From Streptomyces sp. NBC_00287 (GTDB lineage Bacteria; Actinomycetota; Actinomycetes; Streptomycetales; Streptomycetaceae): DNA of 64,000 nt. A program made the translations under genes and the position numbers. Position 1 is the stretch's first letter, and every line of letters starts with the position of its first letter. The stretch is from assembly GCF_036173105.1 (NCBI RefSeq), contig NZ_CP108053.1, forward strand, positions 5,456,001-5,520,000, in the 5' to 3' direction. The notes under the pieces are model-generated. The model did no database searches. It worked only from the letters and a program-made list of their open reading frames with translations, and was not told the DNA's origin. Below are positions 8,293-17,134 of this stretch, piece after piece.

Positions 8293-9561
8293 GTGCCCGC
8301 ACTCACCCTCCGCGAAGTCCTGGCCCTCGACCCCGTCCGCGCCGCCGAGCCCGAACTGCTCGCCGGGGAGGCCGCGCTGGACCGGCCGGTGCGCTGGGTC
8401 CACTCCAGCGAGGTCTACGAGGGCGCGAACTTCCTGGACGGCGGCGAGCTGCTGCTGACCAACGGTTTCGGGCTGACGGACGCGGCCGAGGAGGTCCGCC
8501 GCCGGTACGTCCGCGAACTCGCCGCCCGGGACGCCGCAGGGCTCGCGGTCGAGGTGGGCCGCTCCCTCCCGGCGATGCCGCCGGAGGTGACGGACGAGGC
8601 CCGCCGCGTGGAGCTGCCGCTCCTGGCCCTGCACCGGGTGGTGCCCTTCGTACGCATCACGGAGGCCGCGAACCGGGCGATCGTCGCGCGCGGCCTGTCG
8701 GGCCGCTCGGCCGTCCGCCCCGGCACCGACGACCACACCGCCGCCCTGCTCGCCGACCTCGCCGACCGGGCGGCCCTGAACCAGCCGGAGGTCGAGGCAC
8801 GCTCGGCGCTGGCCGGCTTCCACCCCGGCCCGGGCGGCCGCCTGATCGGCGTCTCCCTGCACGGCACCCGCGACCCGGGCACGGTGGACCGGGCGGTACG
8901 GCTGCTCGGCGGGGCCGGGGTACTGCGGGCGGCGTTCCCGGGCGACGTACTGGCGCTGCTGGCGGTGCCCGGCACGAGGACCGGCGACCTGGTCAGGGCG
9001 GTCCAGGAGGCCTTCCGCACGGCGGCGGCCCCATCCCTCACCATCGCCGTGGGCCACGCGGTGACCGCCGGCGGCGGCTGGCTGCGCTGGAGCGACACGC
9101 TGCGCGCGGCCCGTACGACACTGGAGCTGGCGCTGACCGTCCCGGCGGCGGAACCGGGCGCGGCCGACGGCCCCCTGGTGACGTCCTCGCGGGCGCTCGC
9201 CCTGGAACGCGAGCTGACGAGAGGCGGCGTCGACGCCAACCGGGAGCGGCTCACGGGCATGGTCCAGCACGCGCTGGGCCCGCTGCTGGCATGGGAGGCG
9301 GCCCACGCCAGCGACCTGGTCCGCACCCTGGAGGTCCACCTACGGCACGGCTGCTCACCGACGCGCACGGCGGCCCTCCTGCACATCGGCCGCCAGTCCC
9401 TCTACCAGCGCCTGGAGCGCATCGAGTCACTCCTGGGCCTGGAGATCGACGACCCGGACCTGCTGGGCGAACTCCTCGCGGCGGCGTGCGCGCACCGCGT
9501 GGTACGCGGGATGCGAGCCGCGGACCGGGGGCGGACGGTGCGGGTGCTCAGCGCAGGGTGA
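8293..9561 (+). CDS. PucR-family transcriptional regulator
   Basis: A 422-residue protein. The N-terminal ~120 residues are the PucR (purine-catabolism) sensory domain, beginning LTLREVLALDPV. The middle region is GGDEF-like or linker. The C-terminal ~60 residues form the PucR HTH (CSPTRTAALLHIGRQSLYQRLERIESLLG). The GTG start is chosen because GGAGG at 8284-8288 lies 5 bases upstream and the PucR domain begins at once. Being divergent from the deaminase/oxygenase pair, it most likely regulates them in response to nucleobase supply. Its end overlaps the convergent transglutaminase by 14 bases. Confidence 0.85.
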   Translation: MPALTLREVLALDPVRAAEPELLAGEAALDRPVRWVHSSEVYEGANFLDGGELLLTNGFGLTDAAEEVRRRYVRELAARDAAGLAVEVGRSLPAMPPEVTDEARRVELPLLALHRVVPFVRITEAANRAIVARGLSGRSAVRPGTDDHTAALLADLADRAALNQPEVEARSALAGFHPGPGGRLIGVSLHGTRDPGTVDRAVRLLGGAGVLRAAFPGDVLALLAVPGTRTGDLVRAVQEAFRTAAAPSLTIAVGHAVTAGGGWLRWSDTLRAARTTLELALTVPAAEPGAADGPLVTSSRALALERELTRGGVDANRERLTGMVQHALGPLLAWEAAHASDLVRTLEVHLRHGCSPTRTAALLHIGRQSLYQRLERIESLLGLEIDDPDLLGELLAAACAHRVVRGMRAADRGRTVRVLSAG

Positions 9562-10459
9562 CGCGGCTGGGCCCGTTGAAGGGCGCCAGGCACAGCACGG
9601 TCCGCGGGGTGCGCAGGGCATCGTCCTCGGCGAAGAGCTGACGCACGGCGCTGAGGGAGACGTCACCGCAGGTCACCTCGGCGGCCCGGTCGTACGTCGG
9701 ACGGCTCGCCGCGGGGAGTGAGGGCCCCGGCCACTCGTCGCCGTCTCCTTCCTCCTCGCCCCAGATGTCCCACAGCAGCGTCTCGACCTTGTTGAGCGCG
9801 GCGAGATCGAGCCGGACGTTCCCGGCGACGAACCGCTCGCCGTGGAGGGGCCCTTCGGCGGGCGGCTGAAGCCCGAACGACAGCGGGTCCGCGGCCCCGG
9901 CCCGGATGGCCCGCCACGCCTCACCGGCGACGAGGAACCGCCCACGCGGCACGTCCATCGGGTCGAAGTCCACGTTCCAGGCGCCGACGACCGAGGGATC
10001 GGCGAGCTGGGCGTCGGCGAGGAGCCATCCGCGGTTCTCGTCCCAGTACTCGGTGACCACGTGGTCGACATGGAAGTCGTCGGCACGGAAGTAGTCGGCG
10101 AAGCCGGAACGGATGCGGGCGGGGACTCCGAAGTGCCGGAGAAAGGAGCAGAGCAGGAGCGAGAAGTCCCGGCAGGTGCCGACGAACCGGTGCTCGGGCG
10201 GGCGGCGACGGGTGAGCGGGGAGTCGTCCCGGGCCAGGAGGATGCGCAGGGTGTCGTCGGTATAGCGGGTCTCGGCGTCGTTGTGGAGGCGGTCGGCGGG
10301 GTGGGTGTGGCCGAACAGTTCTCCCTCGCCGCGATGGATCACCAAGTCCCGCACTATTCGCGCGAGTTCAGTAGGACTGCCAGGCAGCTCGGCGTAGTGG
10401 GCGACAAGCTCGCCGGGGTCGGAGAAGGGGCTGTGGGTGGCGTAGAAAGTGGCGGGCAT
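9548..10459 (-). CDS. Transglutaminase-like domain protein
   Basis: A 303-residue cytoplasmic protein with a transglutaminase/cysteine-protease core: Cys96 (FVGTCRDFS), His133 (VDHVVTEYWD) and Asp149 (WLLADAQL) make a complete catalytic triad. There is no signal peptide. Bacterial proteins of this type act as peptidases, amidases or transferases. The substrate cannot be inferred. The gene stands alone, converging on pucR from one side and separated from the next gene by about 160 bases. Confidence 0.8.
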   Translation of the reverse strand: MPATFYATHSPFSDPGELVAHYAELPGSPTELARIVRDLVIHRGEGELFGHTHPADRLHNDAETRYTDDTLRILLARDDSPLTRRRPPEHRFVGTCRDFSLLLCSFLRHFGVPARIRSGFADYFRADDFHVDHVVTEYWDENRGWLLADAQLADPSVVGAWNVDFDPMDVPRGRFLVAGEAWRAIRAGAADPLSFGLQPPAEGPLHGERFVAGNVRLDLAALNKVETLLWDIWGEEEGDGDEWPGPSLPAASRPTYDRAAEVTCGDVSLSAVRQLFAEDDALRTPRTVLCLAPFNGPSRVTLR

Positions 10460-10622
10460 GACGCTTCACTATGCCAAATTCCGGGGCGAATTACCGTACT
10501 TGAGCATCCGAGCGTGCGCTTCTGAGTACGCGTGCTCAGGGCGCGGCAGCGGCGCGCGGCGAGAGTTGGGGCCAGGCCGAACCACCAAGCCAGACCGAAC
10601 CACCGACCACCAGGAGACGACC

Positions 10623-10922
10623 GTGCCCAAGCCCCGCAGCCTCCAGGCCCTCGGTATCGCCCTCGCCGGCGCGACCGCGGCCCTCGCGCTCACCGGATGC
10701 TCCGGCTGGGAGTACCAGGAAGACATCTGTGCCGGCGGCGAGTACCCAGTCCTCCAGGTGAGCGGCACCGGCTCGGCCTGCGAGAAGAGTGGCGATGAGC
10801 CCTCCCAGGGCTACACCCGCTACCCCGAGGGCAAGGTCCCGAAGCAGGTCGACGACAAGTGGGACGTGTACTGGCGGACCCACACCGTCGACAAGAAGGG
10901 CAACATCATCGACGCCCCCTGA
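10623..10922 (+). CDS. SCO0607-family lipoprotein
   Basis: A 99-residue protein with a lipoprotein signal: a basic N-terminus, a hydrophobic run and the lipobox ALTGC at about residues 24-28. It continues as a small, polar, aromatic-rich domain (DKWDVYWRTHTVDKKG). The GTG start has AGGAG about 7 bases upstream. I recognise it as the SCO0607 family of Streptomyces lipoproteins, whose function is unknown. It is the first of three small exported proteins in a row. Confidence 0.7.
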   Translation: MPKPRSLQALGIALAGATAALALTGCSGWEYQEDICAGGEYPVLQVSGTGSACEKSGDEPSQGYTRYPEGKVPKQVDDKWDVYWRTHTVDKKGNIIDAP

Positions 10923-10982
10923 CCGAACGAATCCGGTGACCGCCACGTCTGAGTCATCGGAATCGTCACAGGAGGGGGAGCG

Positions 10983-11375
10983 ATGAGATCGGTAGTGCTG
11001 CTGGCCGGGATGACGGTGGTCGCGTTGGGCGCCGTCGGCTGCACCGCGTCGGACGGGGGCGGGGAACCGGAGTCCGGGGGAGCGGCGGCATCCTGCGCCT
11101 ACGTCATCGACTACGACAACCGCCAGTACACGGACGTGGCCAACGTCGACTACCAGCGGGGAGAGAAGCTGGGTACGGCGACCCAGCCCCCGTGCGACGA
11201 CACCCCGGGCGACGGTGACGACGGCGACCCCGCGCACAAAACCACGGCGTACAAGATCGAGGGCGTGGACCCCGACGTGGCCATCGCGGTGGGAGACGCC
11301 CCGGACGACCTCATCTTCGTCGCCACCCGCGCCGACGGTGAACTGCCCCCCGAGGTGGAGGCACTGAGGAAGTGA
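10983..11375 (+). CDS. Small secreted lipoprotein (DUF6281-like)
   Basis: A 130-residue protein with a lipobox (ALGAVGC at about residues 15-21), a serine/glycine-rich linker, then a compact domain starting SCAYVIDYDNRQYTDV. It resembles the DUF6281 lipoproteins that often sit next to SCO0607-type genes in streptomycetes. That match is from memory and tentative. It has an excellent Shine-Dalgarno sequence (AGGAGGGGGAGCG) and lies 60 bases after the previous gene, probably in one transcript. The function is unknown. Confidence 0.6.
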   Translation: MRSVVLLAGMTVVALGAVGCTASDGGGEPESGGAAASCAYVIDYDNRQYTDVANVDYQRGEKLGTATQPPCDDTPGDGDDGDPAHKTTAYKIEGVDPDVAIAVGDAPDDLIFVATRADGELPPEVEALRK

Positions 11376-11430
11376 ACGTCCTTGCCCCCTCCGGCGTCAC
11401 AGTGCAAACGCGCACGACAAGGAGGGGGCC

Positions 11431-12045
11431 ATGAAGAACCGTATCCGGATCGCCACCGCCGCCGTCGCCACCGCCGTCATCGGCACCGGCGCCGGGTTGT
11501 GGATCGACGCCCTGGAGACCGGGCCCACCGACGACGGGCGCAACGCGGCGGCCCTGCCCAAGACTTCCCAGTGCGTCGGCACCCGCCCGGCCCCCACCCG
11601 CACCGACCCCGACTCCCCGGACGACACCCCCCTCTACCGTCTGCTCACCCACATCGACAGCCTCGGCGCCGAGCGTCACGCCGGTGTCTTCACCGGCCTC
11701 TCCGTCGACGAGGAGGACAACGCGGCCGACCTCTACCGCATCCCCTCCGCCGCCCTCGACGACGCCGTGTGCGATGCCGCCGAGAAGGGCGTCACCGTGC
11801 GGATGCACGACACCGACGTCAACCGGAAGGACCTCGACGCCCTCGCCGACCGGATCAGCGAGGACATGAACCGGTGGGACGGCACCTTCCAGCTCCGTGA
11901 GGTCGGAGTGGACGAGCAGGGCTGGGTCAACGTCGGTGTCGACGACCCCGACACCGCCGAGCCGATCATTCACGACACCTTCGGCTCCTCCGGCGAGGAG
12001 CACCACATCAGGGTCGTCCACGTCGAGCAGGCACACCTCGAGTGA
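11431..12045 (+). CDS. Exported protein of unknown function
   Basis: A 204-residue protein. The N-terminus MKNRIRIATAAVATAVIGTG is a signal peptide or membrane anchor. The remainder is acidic with two cysteines (SQCVG and DAVCDAA) that may form a disulfide. A good AGGAGGGGG site precedes the ATG. It follows the two lipoprotein genes on the same strand and may share their transcript. Its last 38 bases overlap the convergent permease gene. I do not recognise a family. Confidence 0.6.
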   Translation: MKNRIRIATAAVATAVIGTGAGLWIDALETGPTDDGRNAAALPKTSQCVGTRPAPTRTDPDSPDDTPLYRLLTHIDSLGAERHAGVFTGLSVDEEDNAADLYRIPSAALDDAVCDAAEKGVTVRMHDTDVNRKDLDALADRISEDMNRWDGTFQLREVGVDEQGWVNVGVDDPDTAEPIIHDTFGSSGEEHHIRVVHVEQAHLE

Positions 12046-13399
12046 CCGCGTACACCCCCGCGCTCACCGCGAACCCGACGAGACACGTCACGTCCCCGAA
12101 CTCCGGCCACCGCTCCGGCACCCACCCGATGTACTTCTCCTGGTTGGAGAAGAGGGGGACGGAGACCGCGATGCCGGTCAAGAGCGCTGCCAAGCCGGGC
12201 CAGTTGGCATAAGTGCGGTCCGTCAAGCGCCCCGCGACCTGATCCACCGGCGTCCGCGACCGTATCCACCGCTCCACCAGCACCACCCCCAGCCACGGCC
12301 CCACCCAATACGCGATCACCAGCAGAAACGCCTCATACGCATGCCCCGCGTCCTCCAGCGACGCCCACGCCGCCGCCGTACCGGCCAGCCCGCACAGCAC
12401 CACGATCGCGCTCCGGCCCAGCCATCGCGGCAGCCTCAGCCCCAGCGAGGTGATCGACATCGCCGACGAGTACACGTTCAGCGCGTTCGCCGACACCGCG
12501 CCCAGGATGATCGCCAGCAACACCAAGTCGGCCAGCGAGGAAGGGAGATGGCCCGTGAAGGCCTCCGTCGGTGTCGCTCCCTCCGGCGCCACGATCGTCG
12601 CCGACGCCGCGCCGATCACGGACACCACCGCCACCGACACGAACAGGCCCACCGCCGGATACAGCGCCGTACGGAAGCGGCTTGCCGATCGGGGCAGGTA
12701 GCGGGAGTAGTCCGAGGCCCCCGGGTTCCAGCCCGCCGCGTATCCCCACGCCGCGCTGAACGCCAGCAGGAAGCCGCCCACACCCCCGCCTCCGCTCGGC
12801 GCGCTCAGGTCCGCCTCCCCGAAGGTCCACACGCCCGCCAGCAGAAAGATCACCGCGAGCGCCGGGAAGGCGTACTTCTCAAAGGCGTGCACGAAGTTGT
12901 GGCCGATGAAGCCGATCACCACCTCCGCCGCCACCACCAGCAACAGCGACGGAAGAGGACGCAACCCCGTCAACGTGTTCAGCGCGAAAGCCGCGCTCAC
13001 ACTGTTCACCGCGAACCAGCCGACACCCGCCACCAGCGCGTTCACACCCGACGGCAGCAGATTCCCGCGATACCCGAAGGAGAACCGGCCGATCACCATC
13101 TGCGGAACCCCGAACCGCGGTCCGTCCAGCGACAGAATCCCGTGCGTCACCGCCCCCAGCGCCGTGCCCAGCAGCAGCGCCGCACACGCCTGCCAGAAGC
13201 TCAGCCCGAAGAAGAGCACCGAGATCACACCGATGTACACCGTCGCGAACTCGATGTTCGGCGACGCCCATGTCCACAGCAACTGATGTGGACTGCCGTG
13301 CCGTTCGGCATCCGGGATCGGTTCCGAGCCCGCCGTCTCGACGGCGATGACCTTGTCGCCGTACACAGCATCGGGGGCCTTGGCGGGAGCAGTCGTCAT
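12008..13399 (-). CDS. NCS1-type purine/cytosine permease
   Basis: A 463-residue protein with about twelve hydrophobic segments of the nucleobase-cation symporter-1 (CodB-like) family. It begins with a polar N-terminus and a WTWASPNIEFATVYIG segment typical of TM1, followed by the GPRFGVPQMVIGRFSFG signature. It would import cytosine, purines or related bases across the cytoplasmic membrane. The start at the MTTAPAK methionine matches family length; the frame stays open upstream but shows no conservation-like features. It could supply substrate to the PucR/deaminase/oxygenase module 2.5 kb away, though the two are not contiguous. Confidence 0.85.
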   Translation of the reverse strand: MTTAPAKAPDAVYGDKVIAVETAGSEPIPDAERHGSPHQLLWTWASPNIEFATVYIGVISVLFFGLSFWQACAALLLGTALGAVTHGILSLDGPRFGVPQMVIGRFSFGYRGNLLPSGVNALVAGVGWFAVNSVSAAFALNTLTGLRPLPSLLLVVAAEVVIGFIGHNFVHAFEKYAFPALAVIFLLAGVWTFGEADLSAPSGGGGVGGFLLAFSAAWGYAAGWNPGASDYSRYLPRSASRFRTALYPAVGLFVSVAVVSVIGAASATIVAPEGATPTEAFTGHLPSSLADLVLLAIILGAVSANALNVYSSAMSITSLGLRLPRWLGRSAIVVLCGLAGTAAAWASLEDAGHAYEAFLLVIAYWVGPWLGVVLVERWIRSRTPVDQVAGRLTDRTYANWPGLAALLTGIAVSVPLFSNQEKYIGWVPERWPEFGDVTCLVGFAVSAGVYAVTRGVPARRGRP

Positions 13400-13568
13400 A
13401 CGACGTAAGTGTCCGGCCGCCACCCCACCCCGCCCAGGGGCGCATTGTCCGCATCGGAAGCCTCGGCGGCGTACAACCTGCACGCATCGACACCGCCGAT
13501 GGGCCCATCGGCACAACACCCCAGCAGCCCGTGGACCTGCGACAACACCCGCCCGTAGCGTCATCGCC

Positions 13569-14516
13569 ATGACCTCCGAGAACAAGGGCACAGCCCAGCT
13601 GACGACCGCGATGGTGCTCTCCGGCACCCTCGGTGTCTTCGTCGTCGAGTCGGGCGCCTCGCCCTTCAACGTCGTCTTCTTCCGCGTCCTGTTCGGCGCC
13701 CTGGCGCTGGGCGGGTACATCGTCGCCCGCGGTTGGCTCCGCGACCACGGCTTCACGCCCCGCACCCTCGGACTGGCGCTCCTCGGCGGCGTGTTCATCG
13801 TCTTCAACTGGGTCTTCCTCTTCCAGTCGTACGAGAACACGTCCATCTCCGTCGCGACGGTCGTCTACCACACCCAGCCGTTCTACGTCGTGCTGCTCGG
13901 CGCGCTCCTCTTCCGCGAGCGGCTCACCGTCGCCAAGGTCGGCTGGATCGCTCTCGCCTTCGCCGGGCTGATCCTCGTCTCCGGCGTCACACCCGCCGAC
14001 CTCACCGGCGGAGGCACGTACCTGACCGGCATCGGCCAAGCCCTCCTCGCCGCGCTCCTCTACGGCCTGTCCACCGTCGTCACCAAGCGCATCACCGGAG
14101 TCCGCCCCCACCTCATCGCCCTCGTCCAGGTCCTCGTCGGCATCCCCCTCCTCCTCCCCTTCGCCGATTTCGGCGCGATGGGCGGCACGGGCGCCGACTG
14201 GGGGTGGCTGGTGGGCCTCGGGATCATCCACACCGGGCTGATGTACGTCCTGATGTACGCCGCGTACGCCCAGCTCCCCACCGCGAAGATCGCCGTACTC
14301 GCCTTCGTCTACCCGGCGGTCGCGATGGTCGTCGACTGGGCGGTGTACGGCCACCACATCGGCCTCGTCCAGGCGCTCGGCGTCCCGCTGATCGTGACGG
14401 CGAGCCTCAAGGTCACCCTTGCTCGGCGACCAGCTTCCGCGCCTGCTCCAGAAACAGCCGCGCATGGGAAGGAAGCCGCTTCCCGGCCCGCCACGCCAGT
14501 TGCGTCCGAAGCGTGA
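13569..14516 (+). CDS. EamA-family (DMT) transporter
   Basis: A 315-residue protein with ten predicted membrane helices in two EamA repeats. The repeat-1 hallmark is VVYHTQPFYVVLLGALLFRERLT and the repeat-2 hallmark lies near LAFVYPAVAMVVDWAVYG. It is a drug/metabolite-type exporter of unknown substrate. The ATG has TAGCGT (13556-13561) 7 bases upstream and no Shine-Dalgarno sequence, so the mRNA is probably leaderless. Its last 104 bases overlap the convergent LysR gene; the C-terminal Ala/Pro-rich tail encoded there looks dispensable. Confidence 0.8.
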   Translation: MTSENKGTAQLTTAMVLSGTLGVFVVESGASPFNVVFFRVLFGALALGGYIVARGWLRDHGFTPRTLGLALLGGVFIVFNWVFLFQSYENTSISVATVVYHTQPFYVVLLGALLFRERLTVAKVGWIALAFAGLILVSGVTPADLTGGGTYLTGIGQALLAALLYGLSTVVTKRITGVRPHLIALVQVLVGIPLLLPFADFGAMGGTGADWGWLVGLGIIHTGLMYVLMYAAYAQLPTAKIAVLAFVYPAVAMVVDWAVYGHHIGLVQALGVPLIVTASLKVTLARRPASAPAPETAAHGKEAASRPATPVASEA

Positions 14517-15285
14517 ACGGCGGTTCCCACGGCAGTCGTACGAGAGTCCCCTCCGCGAGTTCGGCGGCGACCGTCACCTCGGGCAGCAAGGCGATCCCGA
14601 GCCCGGCCGCCGCCGCGCGCTTGGTCGCCTCGATGGTGCCGAACTCCATGAACTGCACATCCGGGAACACCGACTTGAGCTCCCGCTCGAACAAGTCCCG
14701 GTACGCGCAGCCGGGTTCGGTGGCCAGCAGCGGGTGCCGTACGAGATCGGACGTGGCCGAGACCTCCAGCGCATGCGCCCCCACCAGCGCCAGCGGTTCG
14801 ATCGCCAGCACCTCGCTCTCCAGGCCCGGATGCTCGGTCTCTTCCTCCATCAGGAAGCCCAGGTCGTACGTCCCCTGCCGCAGCGCCTGCCGGGTCTCGT
14901 CGCCGATCGTCGTGCGCAGCGCGAGCCGTACCTTCGGATAGCGGTGGTGGAAGAGCTCGAGGAGCGGCGGCAGACGGTACGAGGTCAGCGACTCCATGGT
15001 GCCGACCACCAGCGAACCCGTCGGCTCCTCCGCTCCGGTCACCGCCGCCCGCGCCTCCTCGGCGAGCTCGATGATCTGCCGGGCGTACGGCAGCAGCCGC
15101 TCACCCGCCTCCGTCAGCCGGATCCGGCCGCCGAGCCGGTCGAACAGCTCGGTGCCGAGGGAGGATTCAAGGGCCCGGATCTGACTGGTCACACTGGACT
15201 GCGCGTACGCCAGCTCGGCCGCCGCCCGGGTGAAGCTCAGGACGGTCGCGACCTTCTCGAAGGTGACGAGCAGCCGCAGCTCCAT
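14413..15285 (-). CDS. LysR-family transcriptional regulator
   Basis: A 290-residue LTTR. The N-terminal winged HTH has the classic FTRAAAELAYAQSSVTSQIRALE pattern (about residues 18-40). The effector domain starts at about residue 90 (GSLVVGTMESLTSYRLP). It lies one base after the stop of the small membrane protein gene and probably shares its transcript. It converges on the EamA transporter with a 104-base tail overlap. Its targets are unknown; the EamA gene is a candidate by position only. Confidence 0.85.
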   Translation of the reverse strand: MELRLLVTFEKVATVLSFTRAAAELAYAQSSVTSQIRALESSLGTELFDRLGGRIRLTEAGERLLPYARQIIELAEEARAAVTGAEEPTGSLVVGTMESLTSYRLPPLLELFHHRYPKVRLALRTTIGDETRQALRQGTYDLGFLMEEETEHPGLESEVLAIEPLALVGAHALEVSATSDLVRHPLLATEPGCAYRDLFERELKSVFPDVQFMEFGTIEATKRAAAAGLGIALLPEVTVAAELAEGTLVRLPWEPPFTLRTQLAWRAGKRLPSHARLFLEQARKLVAEQG

Positions 15286-15286
15286 G

Positions 15287-15595
15287 TCAGGGCTCGTCCC
15301 GCTTGTTCTTGTCCTCGTCGTCGTCCAGGGACTTCAGGAACTCGGGGTTGTCGTCGGGAGCGACCCACTGCCGGGAGCGACCTGAACGCACCCCCGACCA
15401 GCCCTCAGCCGCCGGTGACCGCTTCTTGCCCGCGATCATCCAGGAGATCGAGCCGACGATCGGGAACAGCAGCACGAGGATCGCCCACAGCGGCTTGGGG
15501 ATGTGACGGATGTCCTCGTCCTTGGTGCTGATGCAGTCGATGAAGGCGTAGATGCTCAGCGCCAGAGGTACGAGAATCATCAGCACCCGGAGCAT
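15287..15595 (-). CDS. PLDc_N-domain small membrane protein
   Basis: A 102-residue protein with two transmembrane helices (about residues 3-20 and 34-54) carrying the phospholipase-D-nuclease N-terminal motif IPKPLWAILVLLFPIVGSISWMIAG, followed by a charged cytoplasmic tail. Such stand-alone PLDc_N proteins are common in Streptomyces, and their role is not established. It is transcribed with the LysR gene, separated by a single base (TGACATG). Confidence 0.8.
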   Translation of the reverse strand: MLRVLMILVPLALSIYAFIDCISTKDEDIRHIPKPLWAILVLLFPIVGSISWMIAGKKRSPAAEGWSGVRSGRSRQWVAPDDNPEFLKSLDDDEDKNKRDEP

Positions 15596-15682
15596 GGTCC
15601 CTCCCGCGGGATGGTGGGTCGGGGCCGCGATCACAGCCCCCAGGTACAGGGCCAGGGTAGCCGCTCGGGGATACTTGACCCC

Positions 15683-17134
15683 ATGGCTTACGACGATCTT
15701 CGTTCCCTGCTCAGGGCACTGGAACGCGAAGGCGACCTCAAGCGCGTCAAGGCTGAGGTCGATCCGTATCTGGAGGTCGGGGAGATCGTCGACCGGGTGC
15801 AGAAGGCAGGTGGCCCGGCACTGCTCTTCGAGAACGTGAAGGGCTCCTCGATGCCCCTCGCGATGAACGTCTTCGGCACCGACCGCCGGCTCCTCAAAGC
15901 CCTCGGCCTGAAGTCGTACGGCGAGATCAGCGAGAAGATCGGCGGGCTGCTGAAGCCCGAGCTGCCGCACGGGTTCGTCGGGGTGCGGGAAGCCTTCGGC
16001 AAGCTCGGCGCGATGACCCACGTACCGCCGAAGAAGGTCAAGGACGCACCGGTGCAGGAGGTCGTCCTGCAAGGGGACGACGTGGACCTGGACGCCCTGC
16101 CCGCCCTGTTCACCTGGCCCAAGGACGGCGGCTCCTTCTTCAACCTGGGCCTCACCCACACCAAGGACCCGGAGTCCGGGGTCCGCAACCTCGGTCTGTA
16201 CCGGCTCCAGCGCCACGACAAGCGCACCATCGGGATGCACTGGCAGATCCACAAGGACAGCCGGAACCACTACCAGGTCGCGGCCCGGCGCGGGGAACGC
16301 CTGCCCGTCGCCATCGCCTTCGGCTGCCCCCCGGCCGTCAGCTACGCCTCCACCGCCCCGCTCCCCGGTGACATCGACGAGTACCTGTTCGCCGGGTTCC
16401 TCGCGGGCAAGCGGATCGAGATGGTCGACTGCAAGACCGTCCCGCTCCAGGTCCCGGCGCAGGCGGAGGTCGTGATCGAGGGCTGGCTGGAGCCGGGCGA
16501 GATGCTGCCGGAGGGTCCCTTCGGCGACCACACCGGGTTCTACACCCCGCAGGAGCCCTTCCCCGCCCTGACGATCGACTGCGTGACCATGCGGAAGCGA
16601 CCGCTGCTCCAGTCGATCGTCGTAGGCCGCCCTCCGACGGAGGACGGACCCCTGGGCCGGGCGACGGAGCGCTTCTTCCTCCCCCTGCTGAAGATCATCG
16701 TCCCGGACATCGTGGACTACCACCTGCCCGAGGCCGGCGGCTTCCACAACTGCGCGATCGTCTCGATCGACAAGAAGTACCCCAAGCACGCGCAGAAGGT
16801 GATGCACGCGATCTGGGGGGCGCACATGATGTCGCTGACCAAGCTGATCGTGGTCGTCGACTCCGACTGTGACGTCCACGATCTGCACGAGGTGGCCTGG
16901 CGGGCGCTCGGGAACACCGACTACGCCCGTGACCTGTCGATCGTCGAAGGCCCGGTCGACCATCTCGACCACGCCTCCTACCAGCAGTTCTGGGGCGGCA
17001 AGGCGGGCATCGACGCGACGAAGAAGTGGCCCGAGGAGGGCTATACGCGCGACGGGGGCTGGCCGGACATGGTGGAGTCGGACCCGGAGACGGCGGCCAT
17101 GGTCGACCGCCGCTGGAAGGAGTACGGCCTGTGA
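15683..17134 (+). CDS. Menaquinone biosynthesis decarboxylase, UbiD family
   Basis: A 483-residue UbiD-type decarboxylase using prenylated FMN. The conserved prFMN/metal segment runs through GLYRLQRHDKRTIGMHWQIH and RNHYQVAARRG, and the acid-base segment LEPGEMLPEGPFGDHTGFY supplies the glutamates. It would remove the ring carboxylate of the naphthoate intermediate late in the futalosine menaquinone pathway. It overlaps the prenyltransferase gene by 4 bases (GTGA) and is followed by the UbiX-type enzyme that makes its cofactor. The ATG at 15683 gives the usual family length. Confidence 0.9.
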   Translation: MAYDDLRSLLRALEREGDLKRVKAEVDPYLEVGEIVDRVQKAGGPALLFENVKGSSMPLAMNVFGTDRRLLKALGLKSYGEISEKIGGLLKPELPHGFVGVREAFGKLGAMTHVPPKKVKDAPVQEVVLQGDDVDLDALPALFTWPKDGGSFFNLGLTHTKDPESGVRNLGLYRLQRHDKRTIGMHWQIHKDSRNHYQVAARRGERLPVAIAFGCPPAVSYASTAPLPGDIDEYLFAGFLAGKRIEMVDCKTVPLQVPAQAEVVIEGWLEPGEMLPEGPFGDHTGFYTPQEPFPALTIDCVTMRKRPLLQSIVVGRPPTEDGPLGRATERFFLPLLKIIVPDIVDYHLPEAGGFHNCAIVSIDKKYPKHAQKVMHAIWGAHMMSLTKLIVVVDSDCDVHDLHEVAWRALGNTDYARDLSIVEGPVDHLDHASYQQFWGGKAGIDATKKWPEEGYTRDGGWPDMVESDPETAAMVDRRWKEYGL

